A stretch of 6,060 nt of DNA from an uncultured Blautia sp. (GTDB lineage Bacteria > Bacillota > Clostridia > Lachnospirales > Lachnospiraceae): positions 1 to 6,060 of the forward strand of contig CAMOXX010000167.1 of the NCBI GenBank assembly GCA_946629475.1, read 5' to 3'. The notes under the pieces were generated by a model. That model searched no databases. It was not told where the DNA came from and saw only the letters and a program-made list of their open reading frames with translations. A program made the position numbers and the translations under genes. Positions 1-5,077 of the stretch are shown here, piece by piece. Each line of letters opens with the position of its first letter. The first letter of the stretch is position 1.

Positions 1-2
1 GA

Positions 3-626
3 TGGCAGTCCATTTCACAGGATAAGGCAAAAGAAATGATGGCGCTGGATGGCGGGCAAATCATTGTGGATGTCCGCAGACAGGATGAATATGATGCGGG
101 TCATATCCCGGGTGCGGTTCTGATTCCGAATGAAAGCATCGGTGCTGAACAGCCTGAGGAACTTCCCGACCTTGACCAGATGATCCTGATCTATTGCCGG
201 AGCGGAAACCGCTCAAAGCAGGCTGCCCAGAAGCTGGCAGATATGGGATACAGGAACGTATATGAGTTCGGCGGAATCAATACTTGGGACGGCGGGATTG
301 AAACAAAGGCGTCTGCAGCACCGGCTGCAGGCGCGAAAGAATGGGATATGTCCATCTCTCCGGAAATTACAGATGAAATCCTGGCGACTTTTGACAGAGC
401 TGTGGATGGCCTCACGGGTGTAAACTATACTCCGGTTGCAGTCCTGGGCGTGATGGATGATACATACTGCATCCTTTGTAAAGCAACTGTGCTTTATCCG
501 AATGCGAAACCGTATAACGTGCTGTTGTATGTGAACGAGAATGGAATCCAGAATATTTATGAGCTGTGGATTGAGGAGCATGCTGTAAAAGAGAAATCTG
601 ATGATGGAACATCAAACTGCGCATGA
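3..626 (+). CDS. Rhodanese-like domain protein with C-terminal clostridial-type module (5' partial)
   Basis: The frame is open from position 3 and its translation before the ATG at 36 (WQSISQDKAKEMM) looks like the normal beginning of a rhodanese fold. The ATG at 36 is therefore probably internal and the gene starts outside the window, perhaps with a signal or lipoprotein peptide. Counting from that ATG, residues 10-25 give the IIVDVRRQDEYDAGHIPGA pattern of a single-domain rhodanese, and residues 53-60 give the active-site loop YCRSGNRS with the catalytic cysteine at residue 54 (bases 195-197). Such proteins carry sulfur as a cysteine persulfide, but the acceptor cannot be told here. After an Ala-rich linker (about residues 92-103), residues 108-185 form a second module with the pattern GVNYTPVAVLG, YCILCKATVLYPNAKPY and an aromatic end. 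I recall similar modules in secreted clostridial proteins, without a firm name or function. Rhodanese call firm; second module from memory only. Confidence 0.9.
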   Translation, partial: WQSISQDKAKEMMALDGGQIIVDVRRQDEYDAGHIPGAVLIPNESIGAEQPEELPDLDQMILIYCRSGNRSKQAAQKLADMGYRNVYEFGGINTWDGGIETKASAAPAAGAKEWDMSISPEITDEILATFDRAVDGLTGVNYTPVAVLGVMDDTYCILCKATVLYPNAKPYNVLLYVNENGIQNIYELWIEEHAVKEKSDDGTSNCA

Positions 627-632
627 CATACT

Positions 633-665
633 CCCCGGACTGAAGTCCGAGGCTTCCTGGGAAGC
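633..665 (+). other. Two adjacent stem-loops after the rhodanese gene
   Basis: The first hairpin pairs CGGAC (636-640) with GTCCG (645-649) around a TGAA loop. Two further C-G pairs lie beyond one C-A mismatch (633-634 with 651-652). The second pairs GCTTC (652-656) with GAAGC (661-665) around CTGG. No T-run follows either, so they are poor intrinsic terminators. The style of the first hairpin (stem, TGAA-type loop, then GGCTTC) reminds me of subterminal hairpins at IS200/IS605 ends. This is a resemblance, not a match I could test. They might also shape the 3' end of the rhodanese transcript. Confidence 0.45.
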
Positions 666-703
666 GACGGAATCCGGGAATTGCGCGATCAACGAAAAAA
701 CGC

Positions 704-733
704 TGCAGGCAGTGTCTTACAATGTCTCCTGCA
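704..733. repeat. Short inverted repeat with internal direct repeat in the 627-785 gap
   Basis: TGCAGG (704-709) and CCTGCA (728-733) are perfect inverted arms 18 bases apart. Inside them TGTCT occurs twice (713-717 and 723-727), separated by TACAA. The interval lies between the rhodanese stop and the next gene. It may be an operator, or part of the same possible mobile-element relic as the hairpins just upstream. A TACAAT (718-723) resembles a -10 box but has no acceptable -35 about 17 bases upstream, so I do not call a promoter here. Confidence 0.35.
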
Positions 734-785
734 ATGGACAATGGCCGGCTTAGACAGCTGTGCGCAAAAGAAAAAGGATAGTGTA

Positions 786-1727
786 ATGAAAACTCGATCG
801 TTAAAACGGTTCAGCCTGTGTTTCTTTATTATCCTGTTGAGAATATGTATGCTTCCCATTCCGGTAAGCGCAGAGAAACAGATTGTTCTGTCGTCTTTTG
901 AAGAGCTAAAGGAAGTGTGCGCCGGCACTTCGAAAGATTCAGGATCTGTCCTTTGTACTTCGGCCGAATTTGTGATCTCGGAAGATTTCGAGATTCCATC
1001 CTATATGAGCATCACGTTCCGGAACTTTACGGTTCCGGAGGGGGTAACGCTGACGGTAATGGAGCAGACAGAGATCAAAACGTACGGGTTCACAGTCCGG
1101 GGCAATCTCATTAATCGGGGAAAGATCGTACAGAAGGATCTGTCGGAGGAATGGGCAGATGAAGAGGTCGATATTACAGCTCATATTCCCGGTCATGTTG
1201 AAAACAAAGGAGAAATGATCCTTACTGACGTCTTTGGAACAAGAAATATAAGTCGTTTCGGCGGAAAATTAGTCATGTATGAATCCGAATCATACAGGGA
1301 GAAGCTTGGAATTGCCAGCGGGGCCGATGATCCGACACCTGCAATTGAGATGATAAACACACCTTCACCCGCTCCCGCTCCGTCGGAAAAGGGCACAGCT
1401 CATAGAATATTTGACATTCTGGAGAATGTTATCCCCAGGCTGGCGTTTTTCCTGGTATTGATATGTTTCTTTTCCGTTGTAAAAGTTGGAATTACCTCTG
1501 CTCGCAAGGAAAAACAAAGGAACCAGGGGACTGCCTATAATCAGTCCATCCGAAATGAACCTGATCGGAAAACAGCGCCAGACCTGTTATATGCTTCCTC
1601 AGGGGAAGATCATTTCCAGAGGGATAAAAGAAAGCGAATTGAACAGCTTGATGATTGGCTTAAGAACGGATTGATCGATCGAAAGGAGTACAATGAATTG
1701 AAGCGCAGATACCGGGAAGATCGGTAG
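786..1727 (+). CDS. Signal-peptide, single-span membrane protein with cytoplasmic SHOCT-like tail
   Basis: This 313-residue protein has no function I recognise. The ATG at 786 is chosen because AGGA (775-778) sits 7 bases upstream and the protein then begins with a typical signal peptide: basic MKTRSLKRFS, a hydrophobic core, and VSA before E30. The frame runs upstream to a TTG at 681, but that extension has no matching features. Residues 30-180 should be outside the cell and contain two cysteines (45, 57). Residues about 70-165 carry repeated patterns such as FTVPEGVTLTV, VRGNLINRGKIV and VENKGEMILTD, suggesting a small right-handed beta-solenoid. A Pro/Ala/Ser linker (192-200) leads to a membrane span (about 216-236, IPRLAFFLVLICFFSVVKVG) followed by basic residues, which places the tail in the cytoplasm. 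Residues 281-310 (RIEQLDDWLKNGLIDRKEY) match the SHOCT helix-turn-helix pattern, usually an oligomerisation or interaction element. Codon use is more AT-rich than the downstream operon. Confidence 0.85.
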   Translation: MKTRSLKRFSLCFFIILLRICMLPIPVSAEKQIVLSSFEELKEVCAGTSKDSGSVLCTSAEFVISEDFEIPSYMSITFRNFTVPEGVTLTVMEQTEIKTYGFTVRGNLINRGKIVQKDLSEEWADEEVDITAHIPGHVENKGEMILTDVFGTRNISRFGGKLVMYESESYREKLGIASGADDPTPAIEMINTPSPAPAPSEKGTAHRIFDILENVIPRLAFFLVLICFFSVVKVGITSARKEKQRNQGTAYNQSIRNEPDRKTAPDLLYASSGEDHFQRDKRKRIEQLDDWLKNGLIDRKEYNELKRRYREDR

Positions 1728-1742
1728 AAGATCATTCATTTG

Positions 1743-1781
1743 GAAGAGTCAGATTTTTACTGGAACGATTTTTAACTCTTC
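1743..1781. repeat. Inverted repeat enclosing a duplicated 8-mer
   Basis: GAAGAGT (1743-1749) and ACTCTTC (1775-1781) are perfect 7-base inverted arms. The 25-base loop between them contains GATTTTTA twice (1752-1759 and 1767-1774), 15 bases apart. It lies 15 bases after the stop of the membrane-protein gene and about 90 bases before the terminator. Possible roles are a 3'-UTR structure or a protein-binding site. No function can be assigned from the sequence. Confidence 0.4.
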
Positions 1782-1867
1782 GATTGTTGTTCCCATCGCG
1801 AAAGAGCTGACGAGGCTTGTTAATGAAAGCAGACACCTTTAATGAAATTCCACGACAGATAACTTGA

Positions 1868-1893
1868 AAAAACGCCGGAATACCGGCGTTTTT
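1868..1893 (+). terminator. Intrinsic terminator after the membrane-protein gene
   Basis: A perfect 11-base-pair stem, AAAAACGCCGG with CCGGCGTTTTT, closes on an AATA loop. The GC core of six pairs is followed by a run of five T on the + strand. The A-run on the left arm gives a T-run on the other strand as well, so it could stop transcription in both directions. It lies about 140 bases after the stop at 1727 and should end the left transcription unit before the promoter at 1951. Confidence 0.92.
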
Positions 1894-1950
1894 CGTCATT
1901 ATAGCCAAATTTTCCCTTCGTTTTTCGCCATGACAGAGGCCCGGAAACGA

Positions 1951-1979
1951 TTGACCGACCCAATTCGCTATGTTAAAAT
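1951..1979 (+). promoter_or_regulatory. Sigma-A-type promoter with extended -10, for the oxidoreductase operon
   Basis: TTGACC (1951-1956) as -35 and TAAAAT (1974-1979) as -10 are separated by exactly 17 bases. TG at 1971-1972, one base before the -10, makes an extended -10. Each hexamer differs from consensus at one position. Transcription should start near 1985-1987 and leave a leader of about 50 bases before the ATG at 2038. No riboswitch-like structure is evident in that short leader. The position just after a terminator and before a three-gene operon supports the call. Confidence 0.85.
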
Positions 1980-2024
1980 ATTCATAAGCGGGTATAACCA
2001 ACAACAATAATCTATGAAACAGAG

Positions 2025-2031
2025 AGGGGAG
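2025..2031 (+). promoter_or_regulatory. Ribosome binding site deciding the start at 2038
   Basis: AGGGGAG, with core GGAG at 2028-2031, is followed by a 6-base spacer and the ATG at 2038. The in-frame ATG at 2014 has only an A/C-rich stretch upstream with no Shine-Dalgarno match, and this site would lie inside its coding sequence. The shorter protein is therefore favoured. Confidence 0.8.
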
Positions 2032-2037
2032 TATGGA

Positions 2038-4710
2038 ATGGCGCACAGACCAAATATCTTGAAGCTGGCAACAAAAATCAGCCTGGAAAGTCTGACCTAT
2101 ACCGGAATTACCTATGAAGATCCGGAATATAAGATTCTTGAACCGATTGTGGACGACGACATGTGTGAGATTATGATGCACATGCGTCTGGAGGCAAACC
2201 GGACCGCTGCGGAGATTGCGCACCGGGCAAAAAGAGACCTGGATTTTACGCTTGAGCAGCTGCGGAAACTGAAAACGGCCGGGGTAATTCGTACCCGTAC
2301 CGTAGACGGGAAGGAGTGCTGGTACTACCCGATCTGGGTTCCCGGCATCATGGAGGGTGTGCTGTCCAACCGGGAACAGTGTGATCGTTATCCGGTTCTG
2401 GGCGAGTGTTTTGAAGCATATACCCGGATTCGTGTCTCCATGCTTGCGCCGTTTATGGATGTTGGGATGAATCTGATGCGGGTAATTCCCGTGCAGAGCG
2501 CCATCGAAAACAATTCGCGGAAAGCGAGTTATGACGAAGTGGCAAAACTCATCGAGGACGCATGGGCGGTCTCCGTCGGACCATGTTCCTGCCGGCGCGC
2601 AAGGAGACTGATGGGAGAAGGCTGCGGGCACCTGGAAGAGGACATGTGCATGTACCTGAACGACAACGCGGTCAACTACTCTCAGACGGGGTCCCACAGG
2701 CTGATCAGCAAGGAGGAGGCCTATGAGATCCTGAAGCGCGCCGAAGACAACGGGCTTGTCCATGAACTGAACGTGACGCCGGGATATGACGACAGTACGG
2801 CAATCTGCAACTGCTGCGGCTGCTCCTGCTTTGCGCTGCGTATCGCTTCCTATTTCCATGCGCCGGATGCAATCCGAACCAATTACATCGCGAAAGTGGA
2901 TAAGGAGAAATGCGTTGCCTGCGGTCAGTGCGTGGAGAACTGTCAGCTCAATGCGGTGAGACTTGGGCAGAAGCTGTGTCCCCGGCCGGCAAATCTGGAG
3001 AGACCGGCGGAGACCCCGAGAAATACGCTCTGGTCCGGCAAACGGTATGATCCCGACTATCGGACGGATCGTACGGACGTCATGCCGGAAGGAACGGCTC
3101 CCTGCAAAGCCGCATGTCCTGCCCACGTACCGGTACAGGGGTATATCAAGCTGGCGGCCGAAGGGCGGTACGCCGAAGCGCTGGAGCTTATCAAGAAAGA
3201 GATTCCGTTCCCGGCCGTCTGCGGCAGAATCTGCAACAAGAAATGCGAAGACGCCTGTACCCGCGGTGAGATGGATGCACCGGTAGCCATCGACGAGATC
3301 AAAAAATACATCGCGGAGCAGGAGCTGTCCAAGGATACCCGCTTCGTACCGAAGATGCTCAATCAGACCGGAAAGCCGTATCCGGAAAAGATCGCCGTGA
3401 TCGGGGCAGGGCCTGCAGGGCTGAGCTGCGCGTACTATCTGGCGGTAAAAGGATACCCGGTTACCGTGTTCGAAAAGGAAAAGCTTCTCGGCGGCATGCT
3501 GACTCTTGGGATTCCGTCTTTCCGGCTGGAGAAGGAAGTCATCAACGCCGAAATCGACGTTCTGCGTGAGCTGGGGGTATCTTTCCGCACCGGTGTGGAA
3601 GTCGGAAAGGATGTCAGCCTCGACGAGCTGAGGGCGGATGGATATCGGGCGTTCTATCTGGCGGTCGGCGCGTCTCAGGGGTCAAAGCTGAAGATCCCCG
3701 GGGAAAGCCTGCCCGGAAGCATGAGCGGAGTGGACTTCCTCAAGAGAGTCAATCAGGGCGAGAGACCTGAACTTGGCGCTGAAGTCGCGGTGATCGGCGG
3801 AGGAAATGTAGCCATGGATGTGGCGCGTGCCGCGGTACGTCTTGGCTCGGGTGTGACGGTCTATTATCGGCGCAGTGAGGCGGAGATGCCTGCAGACCGC
3901 GACGAGCTGGAAGAGGCAAAGGCAGAAGGAATCCGCTTCCGCTGTCTTTCTGCACCGGTGGAAATCCTCGGTGATGCGGCCGTCAGCGGACTGAAGCTGG
4001 AAAAAATGGAACCGGGCGAAGCGGACGAAAAGGGACGGAGAAGCGTGAAGGGAACGGGCGTCTATGAAATCGTTCCTGCCGCCGCGGTTCTGACGGCTGT
4101 CGGACAGAAAGTGGACCTGGGCGGTATCGGCCTCGGTCTGAGTGCTGCGGGGACCGTTGAGGCCGATCCTGTGACCGGTCAGACGGCGGTACCGGATGTT
4201 TTTGCCGGAGGAGACGCGGTCACCGGACCGCAGTTTGTCATCGATGCCATCGCGGCCGGAAAGGAAGCGGCGGTTTCGATCCACCGTTTTGTACATCCGG
4301 GCCAGACCCTTACGCTCGGACGGGACCGCCGTGATTATAAGGCGTTTGACAAAGCCACGGCACAGATCCGGGCAGAAGGCTTTGACCGCGCGCCGCGGCA
4401 AAGACCGGCCGCTGCCACGGGCTCAGAGGCAAGAACCAGCTTCAATGATCTGCGCAGCACATTCACGGAAGAACAGATGAAAACGGAATGTGCCCGCTGC
4501 CTTGGCTGCGGCACGGCCGTGGTGGACGAATTCATGTGCGTTGGCTGCGGAATCTGCACTACAAAATGCAGATTTGACGCCATCCATCTGGAGAAGATCC
4601 ACGATGCGGACAATCTGGAGTATTTCCACACGCTGGGAAGAATCGTGAAGAATGTGCCGAAGATCGGGATCAATGTTGTGAAGAAAAATATCGGGAAATA
4701 CGGAGGCTGA
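2038..4710 (+). CDS. Multi-domain Fe-S/FAD/NAD(P)H oxidoreductase, GltD/DPD-like, with winged-helix-like N-terminus
   Basis: This 890-residue protein is a fusion of electron-transfer modules. Residues 42-98 look like a winged helix (AEIAHRAKRDLDFTLEQLRKL, then a basic wing), as in a family of clostridial 4Fe-4S proteins I recall. Residues 183-204 hold C183, C185, C196, H198 and C204. Residues 257-264 are the dense CNCCGCSC motif. A CxxCxxCxxxC cluster follows at C292, C295, C298 and C302. Residues 356-407 match the Fe-S N-terminus of GltD/dihydropyrimidine dehydrogenase (C356, C360, C395, C399, C403, C407). Residues 452-479 bind FAD (GAGPAG 456-461, acidic E479). Residues 587-613 bind NAD(P)H (GGGNVAMD, then YRRS, whose arginines suggest NADPH). 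GGD at 724-726 is the second FAD contact. The C-terminus has C818, C821, C824 and a CxxCxxCxxxC (834-844). No membrane segment is visible, so it is probably cytoplasmic. It leads the operon. The likely role is moving electrons between NADPH and iron-sulfur partners; substrate unknown. It is not ordinary glutamate synthase: no large subunit is seen and the N-terminal 340 residues are extra. Confidence 0.9.
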   Translation: MAHRPNILKLATKISLESLTYTGITYEDPEYKILEPIVDDDMCEIMMHMRLEANRTAAEIAHRAKRDLDFTLEQLRKLKTAGVIRTRTVDGKECWYYPIWVPGIMEGVLSNREQCDRYPVLGECFEAYTRIRVSMLAPFMDVGMNLMRVIPVQSAIENNSRKASYDEVAKLIEDAWAVSVGPCSCRRARRLMGEGCGHLEEDMCMYLNDNAVNYSQTGSHRLISKEEAYEILKRAEDNGLVHELNVTPGYDDSTAICNCCGCSCFALRIASYFHAPDAIRTNYIAKVDKEKCVACGQCVENCQLNAVRLGQKLCPRPANLERPAETPRNTLWSGKRYDPDYRTDRTDVMPEGTAPCKAACPAHVPVQGYIKLAAEGRYAEALELIKKEIPFPAVCGRICNKKCEDACTRGEMDAPVAIDEIKKYIAEQELSKDTRFVPKMLNQTGKPYPEKIAVIGAGPAGLSCAYYLAVKGYPVTVFEKEKLLGGMLTLGIPSFRLEKEVINAEIDVLRELGVSFRTGVEVGKDVSLDELRADGYRAFYLAVGASQGSKLKIPGESLPGSMSGVDFLKRVNQGERPELGAEVAVIGGGNVAMDVARAAVRLGSGVTVYYRRSEAEMPADRDELEEAKAEGIRFRCLSAPVEILGDAAVSGLKLEKMEPGEADEKGRRSVKGTGVYEIVPAAAVLTAVGQKVDLGGIGLGLSAAGTVEADPVTGQTAVPDVFAGGDAVTGPQFVIDAIAAGKEAAVSIHRFVHPGQTLTLGRDRRDYKAFDKATAQIRAEGFDRAPRQRPAAATGSEARTSFNDLRSTFTEEQMKTECARCLGCGTAVVDEFMCVGCGICTTKCRFDAIHLEKIHDADNLEYFHTLGRIVKNVPKIGINVVKKNIGKYGG
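4702..4706 (+). promoter_or_regulatory. Ribosome binding site of hypA inside the end of the preceding gene
   Basis: GGAGG lies within the last codons of the oxidoreductase gene, 5 bases before the ATG at 4712. The upstream stop (4708-4710) and this start are separated by one base, so translation of the two genes is probably coupled. Confidence 0.85.
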
Positions 4711-4711
4711 C

Positions 4712-5062
4712 ATGCATGAGATCGGTATCGTACGTCAGCTTCTGCGGACGGTATCCGCTTTTGCGGAAGAAAACGATATTCGTGAAATCCGGGAGGTCGT
4801 GGTCGACTGCGGTGAACTGTCTCTGGTGATTCCGGACTATGTGGAGCAACTGTATCCGAGCGTCGTAAAAGGGAGCATCCTGGAAGGTGCCGGGCTGACG
4901 ATCCACATGATTCCCGGGCTTGCGGAGTGCGAAGACTGCGACGAGATTTTCAACGTGGTGGAGCACAGGGGCTACTGCCCGAACTGCGGAAGCTTTCAGA
5001 AAACGGTTCTCAGCGGAAAAGAGTTTACAATCCGGGAGATCGTGGTTCCCGGTCAGACATGA
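4712..5062 (+). CDS. hypA: HypA-type nickel/zinc metallochaperone
   Basis: The 116-residue length and layout fit HypA/HybF. The protein starts MHE, where His2 with the amino terminus is the known nickel site of the family. It then has an alpha/beta domain (residues 5-68, including EVVVDCGELSLVIPDYVEQLY) and a zinc finger CxxC-x12-CxxC at C73, C76, C89 and C92. In the known pathway HypA delivers nickel with HypB to [NiFe]-hydrogenase, or in some bacteria to urease. Here no hypB, hydrogenase or urease gene is visible. The gene sits one base after a flavin/iron-sulfur oxidoreductase and 15 bases before another FAD enzyme. It may be a HypA paralogue recruited to this redox operon, for example to load or stabilise a metal site, or a true maturation factor for genes elsewhere. 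The family call is firm; the job here is inference. Confidence 0.92.
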   Translation: MHEIGIVRQLLRTVSAFAEENDIREIREVVVDCGELSLVIPDYVEQLYPSVVKGSILEGAGLTIHMIPGLAECEDCDEIFNVVEHRGYCPNCGSFQKTVLSGKEFTIREIVVPGQT

Positions 5063-5063
5063 T

Positions 5064-5071
5064 GGAGGAGG
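5064..5071 (+). promoter_or_regulatory. Ribosome binding site deciding the start at 5078
   Basis: GGAGGAGG is followed by a 6-base gap to the ATG at 5078. An in-frame ATG at 5072 touches the end of this site, leaving no spacer, so 5078 is the better start. The site follows the hypA stop (5060-5062) almost directly. Confidence 0.8.
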
Positions 5072-5077
5072 ATGAAC

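Larger units (their letters stand above)
1728..2037. other. 310-base intergenic region separating two transcription units
   Basis: I find no supported gene here. It contains the inverted repeat at 1743-1781, the terminator at 1868-1893, the promoter at 1951-1979 and an approximately 50-base leader for the next gene. In one + frame the stretch from about 1732 to the TAA at 1838-1840 is open and reads plausibly protein-like near its end (IVVPIAKELTRLVNESRHL). It has no start codon with a ribosome site and overlaps nothing recognisable, so at most it is a fragment of a decayed gene. Confidence 0.6.

Noticed and set aside
36..38. ATG at 36 as the true start of the rhodanese gene
   Set aside because: The open frame upstream reads as part of the rhodanese fold, so this methionine is probably internal; its upstream bases (AAAGAA) are also a weak ribosome site.
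636..665. Hairpins after the rhodanese gene as an intrinsic terminator
   Set aside because: Stems are short and no run of T follows either one.
718..723. TACAAT as a -10 box for the membrane-protein gene
   Set aside because: The region 16-18 bases upstream is an A-run with no resemblance to a -35 hexamer, and there is no extended -10.
681..785. Upstream TTG start for the SHOCT membrane protein
   Set aside because: The extra 35 residues would precede a clear signal peptide, and the TTG has no ribosome site, whereas the ATG at 786 has AGGA at a good distance.
2014..2037. ATG at 2014 as start of the oxidoreductase
   Set aside because: No Shine-Dalgarno match lies upstream, while the ATG at 2038 has AGGGGAG at the right spacing.
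1732..3126. Long open frame on the - strand (464 codons)
   Set aside because: It runs through the terminator and promoter and opposite the Fe-S modules of the oxidoreductase. No domain is recognisable and no ribosome site was seen.
3682..4401. Open frame of 239 codons on the - strand
   Set aside because: It lies opposite the NAD(P)H-binding half of the oxidoreductase and has no protein-like pattern.
2038..4710. Assignment as glutamate synthase small subunit (gltD)
   Set aside because: The core is GltD-like, but about 340 extra N-terminal residues with their own Fe-S motifs, a C-terminal ferredoxin-like segment and the absence of a large subunit nearby make that name misleading.
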